Of a stretch of 64,000 bases of DNA, positions 24,698-35,830 are shown piece by piece. Position 1 is the stretch's first letter; each line of letters begins with the position of its first letter. The DNA is from Tyto alba. Taxonomy: Eukaryota > Chordata > Aves > Strigiformes > Tytonidae. The stretch covers positions 41,801,897 to 41,865,896 of the forward strand of contig NW_024881313.1 in the NCBI RefSeq assembly GCF_018691265.1. Reading direction: 5' to 3'. The notes below the pieces were generated by a model that ran no database searches, had not been told where the DNA came from, and saw only the letters and a program-made list of their open reading frames with translations. Made by a program: the position numbers and the translations under genes.

Positions 24698-24780
24698 GTC
24701 TGAACCTCACAGTAAATGAGCTGCTGCAAACAAGAGCCTCTTATTCAAGGCTATGTCCTTTGCAGGTTGCTCCTGGGTTC

Positions 24781-24894
24781 CAGCTGCTCAGTGTCTGGCT
24801 GGATTCAGGCACAGGCCTGACTCACCCAGTATAAATAGTCCAGCTTGGCAGCTCCCCTTCACCACCTCCCCTCCTTCTGAGAGTTTATTTTTAG
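24781..24894 (-). promoter_or_regulatory. Candidate muscle-type promoter of distal ASB10 exon
   Basis: Just upstream of the distal first exon are an E-box CAGCTG (24781-24786), a GTATAAATAG element (24829-24838; near-MEF2, and TATA-like on the plus strand) and a perfect MEF2 consensus CTAAAAATAA on the minus strand (24885-24894). This spacing is typical of muscle promoters, and ASB10 belongs to a family with several muscle-expressed members. No expression evidence is available. Confidence 0.4.
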
Positions 24895-24989
24895 CTGCTG
24901 GATGCAATCACCAGCACAGATTAGGGACTGGGCAGGGGTAGCAGGCAGTCTGGAAACACATTACATGCTCCCTTGTTTGCTCTGCAAAG

Positions 24990-27900
24990 TCTCTGCTCTG
25001 CGCTGTGCTCCCACTTGGTCAGAAACAGAGCAAGGTGAGGGCAATCACAGTGTGGGGTAGCTAGGGAAAGGCCTGCAGCAGATGTGATGTCAGAAGTCAT
25101 AAGGGACTGAGTACGGAGGCTTTCCCCCAGAGGCAATTGCACAGGGACCAAAAAAAACCCTCACAAACCCCCCACACCGCTCTTGGGAACCCAGCATCTC
25201 CACAAGGGCAGCAAGCCTGGCTGCCTAGGCACAGCTGAGAAGAATAAGTGAGGGCACGTAGGCAAGCCCTGGGAAACACAGCTTGTATGGGATGAACCAA
25301 GTTTCCGGGCAATAAGGAAGACCGTCTCCCATGCAAACCTCAAGAGTTGGCACATGTCTTCAGCCTTCTGGGAGGGGTATGCCCAGTTATGCCATCCACC
25401 TCTCCAGTCACAGTGATTCACATTCGGAGGGGTGAAACACATTGAAGCCCCCTGCCCTGCCCCAGTTATCACAGCTCACTTGGCAGGACATAGAGTAGAT
25501 CCCATTAGTTAGGATATTATGGTAGCTTGATATAGATCTGGGACCTGTTAAACTTTGTTTACGCTCAAATTACTCTCCTGTAACTAACCTGTTAATTGCT
25601 GTGTCCCTGCCAACATGAGACCCTTCCAGCTGGGCAGGCTGTGAGTGCCAGCAATGGCAACAGGGACTCATTAGCTGCTGTGGAAATTTCAGCTGGTATT
25701 CTCTTCCCAATCCCATAACAGTGTCTGGGGTTGCTCAGGTGACATAGAGACCTGCAAGAGTGCCTGAGGGGTAGCAGGGGTGGCCCTGTACCCAGAACAC
25801 AAGCCTCTACCTGGAACTGCTACACTGACCTTCTCCTAGACCACAATGTCCCACTGGACAGCAAGGCTTCGTTAGAAGTCATCACACTGGCTCACCTGAC
25901 TTATGTCCTGGACCACACCATCTATCCTGCAAAACAGGCAAGTCATGTCACTTGTTAATATTAAATATTTATGTGACTAGAAGGTTTACTGGGGTTTGGG
26001 TGTTTTTTTAAATGTTGGTTTTAGGGCTTTTGGGGGGGGGTGGGGAGTGTGGGAGGGATGGGGCGTGGAGGGGAGGGAGCAGGGAAGTTTTGTTTGGGTT
26101 TTTTAGGGGGGGATCCAAAACTAGTCCTTCACGCACAGTACTATTTGTATACCCTACAACCATCCAGGAAAGGCATCTAGGAGGGACACCTTGAGCGCTC
26201 GGCTGAGGCCAGGAACCTAGCCATCATACCCAGAATGCTGGCAGAGGGCAGGCGATGCTTTTGCACTTAGGCAGTTTCACAGACCTTGGGCTGAGTGGGC
26301 ATTATTTCTGCCTTTGCACCACCTACCCTGGGGATTTATTTTTTTTAACGCATAAATTTATAATAATGGTGAGCATAACAAACATCATTATGTTGTCTCA
26401 ACAATACAGATTCTCACTGGCTATATCAGCATTTCAGTTAGCTCATACGCTCCCTAACATTAATAAAATTTTCTCTCTGTTAACATAAAATGTCTCTATC
26501 CTTGATAGATGTTATTTGCATGGAGGGGAAAGAAAGTGGCACAGAATGAGTTCTTAAAGTTATACAATCAAAATGTATCTGAGACTGAACTGCCACTGAA
26601 AAGGGAGATGTCACCTCCCCTCAGCAGTGCATTTCTATCGATTCCCTTAAGACAACAGCACTTCTTTCAGGGATGGTTTCAATCAGATTACTGAGCTCCA
26701 CAACAGCAAATCTCCATTGCTTGTGTCAAGAGAATGGAGACTGTGGCAGTGCACACCCATAACTGAAACGAAAGTAGCTTTTTCGAGCAGCTTAGCCTTA
26801 CAACAGCTTACAACAGCAACAGTTTGAAACTGTGGCGAGGAACCTCTTTTATATTCTATCTCCAGGCAGAATAACCTAATTTGGTCTATTTGATTTTTTG
26901 TTGTTGTCGTTGTTCTTTCCTGTGACTGAGATCAGGGAACTGATTTGGAACTAAGTTTTGTTAGCTTTCAAATGGATCGGTTCCCTGACTTGTTTGCGTT
27001 CAGCCCACAAATACTACTAGTACAGTAGAACTAATACTGGCAAAAGAGAGTAAGCAGGAATGCCTAACAAGGCCCAAGAGTAATGGCAAATCTAACCCAT
27101 GCAGGGCAATGTTGTTTTCTGCCAGATTAGGGTGCCAATGTAACCAAAATTTAACAAACCAGGAACACTGTGAGGTCTGCTCTGAAAAAAAGGCTGCCAC
27201 ACCTACACCACTAGCTAAGGTACCACTAGTAAAAGCCACTCCTTTGAATTTCTGTACAGGACCACACATGTAACTCATGCACGACTTACCTGACTATTCT
27301 CTAAGAAGCCTGAGGTAGAAATGCATATTCTTTCTGCGGATGGGCAATAAAAATACTAACTATCACAGCGCCAAGAACAATATTTTGCTAGACTACAATA
27401 GAAACTTACTTGATGTGTCCCCTTTAATTTTAAATAATTGGTCAATTCAGACTATGGACTATGTAACATTCTGAGTCCAAATATATTGTTTTTTGATGTA
27501 CATGACAATGAATTTGCTCTGTTGCATTATGTCCCAATGATTGTATTTTCCTCACATTCCCATGGCTAACAACAAAAACAACAAAAAAAAAACATCCACC
27601 ACAAAAAAAAAAAAAAGCAATAAACCAAGCCCCCTAAAAAACAATATTAAAACCAAACAAACAACAAAAAAACCCACAAAACACAACCATCCACATCTCC
27701 CCCATCCTCCCAGCAGAGCCTTTCCTTGCTCTGGTATCTGCCCCGGCTCCATAGCAAAAGAGGCCCTTTGCTTGCTCTGCCTGACAGGTCACAGGAGGGA
27801 AGTCAGGACCATCTGTCCCCTCAGGACTGTCATCTGGCAAGAGTTGTCCAGCTACTGGCACAAGGCTTTACCTTCCAATCCAGTCTCCTGAGTCCACTCA

Positions 27901-30090
27901 CTGCACACTCCATAGTGGGCTACATAGTCTGGGTGGGAAAAAAGCAGGCTCCTCTTCACCGGTTTTGTATAACACCTTCAGATCAGGGGCACGGGGCCTG
28001 TCTGATACACAGATCAGCAGTACCCAATCCTCTGGCCCCAGTGATTTCAGAGCCTTTAGCAAGTCCTTCCTCAGATGCTTTGTATCTGTCTGTGAGGAAG
28101 AAGGTCCCCAAGGTCAGACCGAAGGGGATCACATGCAATCCCACGACCCAAGGCTGACCACCGGGAAGAGGATGCGCATCCTTGGAGGAAAAAAAAGTGT
28201 TGCATTTTTTTTCACTGATCTGTCTGCTTCTAAACATTGCTGCTGTCATTGCAAGGGATTTGTTTTATTTCTTACTAAGTCATCTATCTGTTTTATGCTC
28301 ACACTTGCTTTGTGTCAGGGGATCGAGATGAATGGAGTAAAATCAGAAAGGTTATAGCATACTTCTTGTATGATACAAGAGAGCACGAGACACACTGGAA
28401 TGTCGGAGACTTTAGAGGAGTTCCAGGGATCAAGTCCTGCCTATCGGTTTGCATGGGATCAGAGACAGTCTGGCTTTTGGGAAGGCACTCCCTAGCATGT
28501 ACACAAGCAGCCACCCCCAACCCATCCACACCCATTAAAAGCAGGGACCCCTCACTGTTGGTACATCTCCAGACATCACACGTTCCCCACAAGAAGCAGC
28601 AATTAAGGACAAAGCAAGAACATGGTTGAGTGAATATCTCCATCTATCTCCCCGTGATAGCATGTACCCCACAGCAGCTACCCAAATTGGTATAGAGAGA
28701 CAAGGTGGAAATCTGTCCATGTCACAGGACAGAGCAGGGGTGTTAGAACTGGAATCTCTAGCCCTTAATGCAAGTATGTCCGTTTACACACATGGTCACA
28801 TGCATGACAAAGCATGCCTGCCCCCAAAAGACAGATTTAGGGAGAGCACCTTGTTACTGGCAAAGTCATCTATGTAAACTACAAACCTAAAGATGTAGCA
28901 TATGGCCCTTTCAGGTCAGAGGCTACCCAGGAAACCATTATTTTATGCAGATATTAGCTGGTCATATAAACTAATATGATGCATTAAATGCTGTCACCTT
29001 CAACAGGTCCTGATGACATACACTAAGCTACTGGAGCTCATACTGTGCATTTTGTTTTCATGTCTTGAACTATTAGCTCTTCATTTTATACCTTGAGCAT
29101 TTAAAACAAAACCAGGGTTATTCTGTTAAACCTGCTGGGTATACAGAAGCTGCTACACTGGATTGAAGCCAAAAGCTAAGTACACACCTCTACGATACAG
29201 TAGATGAAAGGAAAGAGAGATCCAAAAGAAATTGTACCCTGGCCATAAGAAGGGAGACCAGCAGCTAGATCCTGCTAGACTACAAAAGGTTAATTTAATA
29301 ACTATGGTAAACAGCTGCTGCTGTTTTGGGAAAGCCTTTACTCCAGCAAGCACAGAGAGTCCCTCCTGTAAGCAGAGGCAGCAGAGAGAGACCTCACAGA
29401 GCTTCAGAGCAGGCTCCAAGGCAAGAATAAGTAGAACATGCCAAATCAAACACCATTACTGAGCTGAAGCCCTCATTCACAAGTAGGGCCACAAGATGCG
29501 GGGAGCGAGTTGGAGACATTCATGTGGGTAGAGGAGGTTGTCCTTCAAATGTTTCTCAGGACTAACCTTGCACAACAGCACATGGGTTGGAGCAGCAGCC
29601 ACCCTCAGTAATACTTCTCTGCTGCTCAGGTGCAACTTGCTATTGCAAAAAGTAATTCAGAAAAGGTTTCCAGGCTCACTTCTGGCGTGAGCAAGCCAGC
29701 TTCTCATGGAAGAGGCCCTGACAATGATAGGACATGGCAGCAATTGTGAATTGTGTTATTGAAAACTGATGGGTTTCTAACCCAACTGGAAGGGAAGTTT
29801 GAATATACAAGCTGACAGCCCACCTATCTCTCTCTCTCTAGGTCTCCTTCTCCCGAGAGGTTTCTTATAAAATTCATTTTCTTCATTCCCAACCCAGATT
29901 ACTGACAGCTGCAGCAACTTTGCTAGCTGCAGTGTAAGAACTGGCTGACAGAGGCCTTACCCAGAGCTAAGAGTACAGGGGTCTGAGTGGGGAATACCAG
30001 CAGAAACGTAGCCCAAACAGCCAATTTCAGGTGAGCCAGCCCCAACCCTACCCACAGCCTTGCTCAATTACTGGTTCACTAGCTACGCAC
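24990..30090. other. Intergenic DNA between ASB10 and IQCA1L remnants
   Basis: No supported exon. A G-rich patch lies near 26030-26110 and an A/C-rich low-complexity block (AAC/AAAC units and A-tracts) at about 27565-27700. The AAA ATPase exons of IQCA1L would be expected here in a complete gene, and I could not find a Walker A or Walker B segment in any minus frame. Confidence 0.45.
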
Positions 30091-30096
30091 TCCTAC

Positions 30097-30226
30097 CCAT
30101 GGTGCCTGAAACTCTGGGCTCTTTTCTTGACCTTACTGCTTTCTTTGCCTTGTGTGGCTTCTCATATTCTTGGTCCGCTGCCACATTCAGTGTCTGTGGC
30201 TCCTCTCTTAACAGCTGATCATAAAC
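30097..30226 (-). pseudogene. IQCA1L: IQCA1L exon with defective splice acceptor
   Basis: Reads VYDQLLREEPQTLNVAADQE then EYEKPHKAKKAVRSRKEP, matching the VDELMREEL...LAVDREGRK-lysine-rich segment of IQCA1. The donor is G|GTAGGA. The expected acceptor, after a strong TTCTTTTTTTTCC tract, reads GG at 30228-30227 instead of AG. Confidence 0.6.
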
Positions 30227-31489
30227 CCGGAAAAAAAAGAAGACTTCAACATAGCACCTGGCAGATTCCTGATTCAACTCTAGCAACCCACTGTTCTTTG
30301 GCTCTAACCGGGAGCACTCTCCCTAGAGGCCACAGTACATGCTAACCATTCCCAGCCTAAGTCCCTCCTGCATGGACACAGGTTGCATAGAGCCATGGTA
30401 AACTGAGCTTTCTCCAGGAAGAAACAGCCATGAACACCTTCCTAATCCCAAGAGCCCTGCTATCAAACCCTAGGAACCACAAAAGCCTTTCCATTACCCT
30501 TCAGCATCCCCAAGCAAAACACCCACAGCTGCCAAGTAGGAAGGTCCAGAGGACACATTCAAGACAATGAGGGTCCACACCCTTCACCTGCAGGCAGATG
30601 ACTTTCCACCTCTTTTCACTTCTGTGTCTTGATCAGTTTAAGGTCATAGTGCAGGACTCAGTCTGAACAGATGGTGCAGCTGAACTTCTGACTTGCTCTT
30701 CCAGCTGCATTTTGCCCTACCTCCCAAGGCACTGGGGCTCTTACCTTAAGCCTCCCTGTCCCCACACCACATCTGTCAGGAGAACATCTCATCCCCTCAT
30801 TCACACCCTCCCACCTTGTGTTTCAGCCCACTGCTACCATCGGGGAAGAACTGCTGCTTTCCCCATAGCAGAGCCCACCCTGTTCCCTACAGCACCTCTG
30901 AGCCTTCCCCCTTGGGAGACCTGCTGCACAGGCAGCTGACAGACGTGCAACACAGCCTGGCTTGGATGAGCTGAACCACAATGCACATGAAAAATAAAGC
31001 TCAGCAGACAGGCTTTCCCCACCTCCGACACACTAGACGTGACTCAGGGTCTCATCAAGGAAAGCCAAGCATCTCATGCATGTGCACATCGAAATGCCTG
31101 CATTCAGCATTGCCCACCAGCCACACCAGGATGTGTTAATAAACAAGCACCTGGAAACCCAAGATGGGCTCATGCCTCTTGGACCACAGCTGTGGCCACA
31201 AGAAGCGGCGAGCAGATACCCAAAGCCCTGTGCACAGAAGATGAAATGCAGTGTCCCGAGGACTAAATCCACCACAGACAGTCCTATTCTTTGAAAACAA
31301 AGTTAAGGTTTCAGCTAGAGCCTTACTAGTCACAGGCACATGCAGAAGGAACAATCAGAACAATACACCACCATCTAAAAAAACCTCATGCATATAAACC
31401 CTGCAAATTTTCAGCTTCTAGTTTCTTGATCTGTGTTGCATTTACAGCAGCTCCACTCCACTCCCAACCACAGCATGCAGCCCCCTTAC

Positions 31490-31557
31490 TTGGGCAGTAC
31501 ATTGTGAATGCTCCACTGATTGCTGGCACGAACATGGATGAAGGCAGCACATCCAGG
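31490..31557 (-). pseudogene. IQCA1L: Possible IQCA1L exon
   Basis: Acceptor GTGCTGAG, donor CCCAA|GTAAGG. The frame LDVLPSSMFVPAISGAFTMY resembles the family WKMSPSNFIPAMEEGYNEY. The match is short and the acceptor weak. Confidence 0.35.
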
Positions 31558-32236
31558 CTCAGCACAAAGTACTTCCTTGCCCCAGGTTGTATCAATTAGC
31601 ACCCCTTCAGCATAAAGCTGTGGGACTCAACCCTTCCATCCTGAGGCCCCACCCAAATGCACCAAAAATTTAGACTCACCAGCCCTGGGGCAGGGTGGGG
31701 GAAAATTCTACCTCCTGAGCACGTTTGCTGCCTCAATCACAGATAGGCCCCATGTTTTATACCCTGCCTTTCCTCCTCTGATTTGACCACCTTTACTTCT
31801 GTCTTCATATCTGCTCAGTCATCTTTTCTGATAAAAAGATGCTAGAGCCATAAATCTCCTGTCCAGGAAAGCAGCCAGCAAGGTCACTGTGCAAGGGACA
31901 TAGATGTCCGAACCCAACATGCCTGCCCTTAAGTACACGTGGGTGTTTGATCCTCACCCCACTAATGTTTGGTCACAAGGTGGCACCAAAGAAAACCACA
32001 GCTAGGACCCTGGCTAGAAGGGGGTGAACACGATCAGGAGGGATAGGACAAGGGGAGAAGACTGAATACTGTTCATACCACTGATGCCAACAGGACAAGA
32101 ATAAAGTGGTACCAGGAGCCACATAGGATTTCTATTTTGCACAGGTTGGGAGGACAGTGGAGGGTGCTCATGCAGCAGTCAGAGGGAAGGGAATAGAGAA
32201 ATAGCAGCAAGGCCACCCTCCCATTCAGCCACTAAC

Positions 32237-32435
32237 CAGCACTCAGGGAACCACAGCTCCTGCTTCCTTCGCTCCCTCAGGCGTAGTCCCTCCAGCTCAC
32301 ACAGCTTCCCATGGACATTCAAAAGCACACGCTGGTACTCAGCTTCAGAGTCAGCCTGGCACAGGTGCTGCAGCTCTTCTCCAGCTGTGCCCAGAGCACA
32401 GCAGCTGAAAGCCTTGGGGCTACAGGATCTGGAGC
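32237..32435 (-). pseudogene. IQCA1L: IQCA1L exon with apparent one-base frameshift
   Basis: Acceptor TTATTGCAG, donor CTG|GTTAGT. In phase 0, continuing from the IQ exon, it starts APDPVAPRLSAAVLWAQ, like family VPERHLPRKSPAEIQAK. From about 32384 the family match continues in the other frame: EELQHLCQADSEAEYQRVL, then NVHGKLCELEGLRLRER. The phase-0 frame runs into a stop. The 80 bases before the LCQ codons are one short of the 81 expected, so a single-base deletion is likely. A weak alternative AG about 23 bases inside the exon would restore frame. Confidence 0.65.
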
Positions 32436-34995
32436 CTGCAATAACAAAAGTGCAAGGGCTTGTCAGAAAGTAAGCACAGTTTTGCAATGAGCATGGAGCA
32501 TACGTGAAGGACAGGACACACAAGAGACAGCCCCATCACCAAGCATGCCTCACACATCCCCATTCCACAGGCTAGCACCTAAATGCCGTGATCATGCCAC
32601 TTGCTCCTCTTGTTCTGGATGACACCAGGCCTGTCGTCTTCAATAAATTTCTCCCTAGTGCCAAGCAGAATCAGCCATAGTGGGGAAGAAACATTAGGAG
32701 CATCAGAAAGAGGTTGTGCAGGGAGTGAGCAGTGTGCGTGTAAACGAGCCTGTAACGAGTTTGTAATATGCATGTGTGGTGCGGCCTGCGCAGCGTCATC
32801 ACAATGGCACAGGCACTTTCCCGCCTCATTGCCTCCCAAATGGATTTTAAATATCATTCCGAGGACACAATTATTTAAAACGCTGAACTAAACACTCGCT
32901 AATGGGAAAACCGCGTGTGGCCTGCAGCAGCCATTCCTCATGGGGCCACTCTGCCCATGTCATCCTCTTCTCCAGCTCCAAACCCTGCATGGGGCCACAT
33001 GGAAGCAACATCCTCCTTCCACTTGGAGATCACGCAGGGTACCACTAGGTAACCATCCTGAGCCCATCCCAATGCACGTTTGCTTATATGGGAACACATT
33101 TTTAGTCCCCATCCCATTTCTGTCCTCAGGCCCCAGAGAAGAACTCTGCCCTGGCCCAAGCTTCTCAGCACCAGGGGCACTGCAAGCCAGTCACTGGGGC
33201 TCTAACAGTCCCTAGCTGCAGCTCCTTGTCTGGAAGCACCTTACCAGACAGTAGGTCTTTCAGTCTCCCCCGGTGTTTGGCAGCAGGTAATACAGGGCTA
33301 TACAAGGAGAGGACATTAGAACAAGAATGCTTTCTGACCCCCATTGTTATATGGTCCCAGAAATGACAGATAGTGTATAAGACTTACTTTTCCACATAAT
33401 TAACTTCTGCACACCTCCCCCACCCCTACTGCACAATCCCAAGCAGGAGAGATGAAAGAAGGAGCGTTATTGTTGGCTACATCCAAGACTCCAGAGTGAA
33501 CAGAATACGAAGAGAGAGAACAAACAAGGAAACGAACTATCTGCAACAATCCTTGCTGGGGAGATCATAGACAGAGACACAGCTCCAAGGATGCCACAGG
33601 CCTTCAGCCCCGTTACAGTGCTGGCAGTACCAGGGGTAACAGAGCCTCAGACAACAATGTGTGTGCTCATAGAGGAGTGTCTGTTTGGCCTTTGATCATC
33701 ACTCATCTCCCATTCTCCAGGCAGGGATTCTGGGCCACCATGAGTTACGGACTTAGAGCTACCATTACTCTCAGACAACAGCCTACCTCAGACCAAACCA
33801 GAAAAGGGAAGGGACAGAGACCAGCACCATCCCCACACACCAGCAGCTGAGCACAAAGAAGATGAGTCCCTTGCTGGAACCCTGGCTGCACTTCAGAGAT
33901 TCATATTTTAACTGCTTTGGCATCACCAGAGCTATCCATCACCAGCTCATTTTCCTTTGAGTGCTGAACTATTCCTGCCTATGCTATTTGGAACAGTGTC
34001 TAATGATGCACCAGAGCAGCCACCTGGCAGCACTGCTGCCAAGGGACACAACAACAGGGGAAGAGAAATGAACACAGGTCTGCACACTGGTGCCAGCCTC
34101 CACTGCCCCAAAAGTTCCCTCCCCTCAAACCTGCACCACTCATCATAGACCAGGGAGATGCTCTGCCACATGGTCCCCCACACTATGAGAGAAAAGAGCA
34201 CATACTCTTAAATCACTTTTCTCTTACAAGAAGGAAAACAGAACAGACATTACTGATATTTTTGTGAATACTTTGATTCAATTTGTCATACTGTAGTGTT
34301 GTTCTTAAGGGATTTGAAGAGTGGACCAAGGAAAAAAAAAAAAAAAAAAAGAAAAGGATGCTTTTAGCCCATGGGCACATATAACTTGGTAAGAACAAAC
34401 CAGGGCAACATCGTCATGTTGCACATCCCTGGCCCCATGTCTACGCTGCAGTGTTGCAGCACTAAGAACTTACTTGGAGACTTGCAAGGACACAGGCAGA
34501 CCTGGAAAAAGACAGACTCACACAGACCAAGGCAGACCCAAGACACTTTGGAAGAATGCCTGCATGGGCTCCAAGTTAAGGTTTGCTTTTTACTGTAACC
34601 TGGGTGCTTCTGAGTCATTCTTGCAGTGATCAGTTTCTTGTAAATCCCTGCTGTTTGGCAGAGTCTACCCCCTTCTCCCAAAGCAACTTAATTCAGATCT
34701 CACCTGACTCATGAGAACATCATGGCACAAATGGGGCATGAAGCCACAAGTCCACTGTAGAAGAAGCTAAGCTGTGGAGCAGTTCTCACAAAACCTAATC
34801 TGTGCTAAGCATGCAGAGTGATCCCTCTGGAAAGGAAGACTGTGTATGACATCCTGTGCGGGTATATCAGGGCAACTTCATGGGGATGTACTGTGGGGAA
34901 ATGCGCATCATGACCCCTGCACAGTGAAAGATGAACCCACCCCCATACAGGAAATGCAAAACCGACAATCTGGGCAGGTTCAGTGCAGAACTCAC

Positions 34996-35067
34996 CATTC
35001 CAAGAGCCATCACCTCCTTCTGCCTCTCAAGCTTGGTGCATCTGCGCTGCAAGCTGCCCTTCCAGAT
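34996..35067 (-). pseudogene. IQCA1L: IQCA1L IQ-motif exon
   Basis: A 72-base, 24-codon exon with clean boundaries: acceptor CCTCACAG and donor GTGAGT, both phase 0. It reads IWKGSLQRRCTKLERQKEVM followed by ALGM, matching the IQ segment of IQCA1 proteins (pattern VWKGYIQRR...ER.EEM..GM). The exon itself is intact; the gene call rests on this and its neighbours. Confidence 0.75.
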
Positions 35068-35830
35068 CTGTGAGGAAACTCAGGATGTAGTAAGAGGGAT
35101 ATGAGGCCAGTCACCAACTCCATTCTTCCAGCCTTTAGGGGAGGGGAAAGAAAAAAAGAAAAGGGGGGTAGCAGGGACAGGGGAGACATGAAGCAGAATG
35201 CACAGATTGCAGAATTGGAGAATCAAGCGCCTGTACCACCAAAACCTTATTCCTCTTGGGCTCACCCTGTGCTAGATGCTCTACCAGACACTTCCAGCAG
35301 ACAGCCGCTCATCTCATCCGTACAGACGGCCAGTTTTCTGCTAGGAGAGCCAGGGTACCGCAGAGGGAAGTTTCACGGTCCACAGGCAGCCTGCTTAGAG
35401 CTGGGCAGCACCGGGCTCCTGTCTGTGCAGCAGAAATATATTTGGCATCAGGTAGTCAGAGAGAGCCACCTCCAGGGCAGAAGCAGAACGGCAGGTCCAA
35501 GCTATTCACGAGCACTCCTCATCTCACAAAAAGCAGGACTGCACATCTTACAGCTACAGAAACGGGAGTGCTGCTGGAAAGGGGGAGTGAACACAGACAC
35601 TGTGTCCTAGGGAGCAATAGAACAGATTGGGCAAGGAGACGAACTGCTCACCTTCTGAATGCTAACACCAGCCTGCTCACACTCCCACTCTTTGACTGGA
35701 CTCCCCCAGGCCTGCCTTTGACATGCCACATCCCCTGAGTCTCCCCCATGAGCCTGGCTTGCAGGCAGCCCCGACACAGCCGCCCTGCCACCTGCACAGC
35801 CTCTCCCCACAGCACAACTGGATGCAAAGG

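Larger units (their letters stand above)
30097..35830 (-). pseudogene. IQCA1L: IQCA1L (DRC11-like) remnant
   Basis: IQCA1-type proteins are dynein regulatory complex subunits of motile cilia, with an N-terminal helical part, an IQ motif and a C-terminal AAA ATPase. Scattered minus-strand exons match the middle of this family in the right order: 35652-35830 (only its end, AGVSIQK, convincing), 34996-35067 (IQ motif), 32237-32435, possibly 31490-31557, and 30097-30226. The locus is also where human IQCA1L lies. The 32237-32435 exon appears frameshifted and the 30226 acceptor reads GG. I found no AAA-domain or N-terminal exons. It is therefore probably a decaying gene. A living gene with exons I failed to see, or assembly errors, remains possible. 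Confidence 0.55.

Noticed and set aside
27541..27891. Lys/Asn/Thr-rich plus-strand frame
   Set aside because: Translation of an A/C-rich simple-sequence block, with no splice or homology support.
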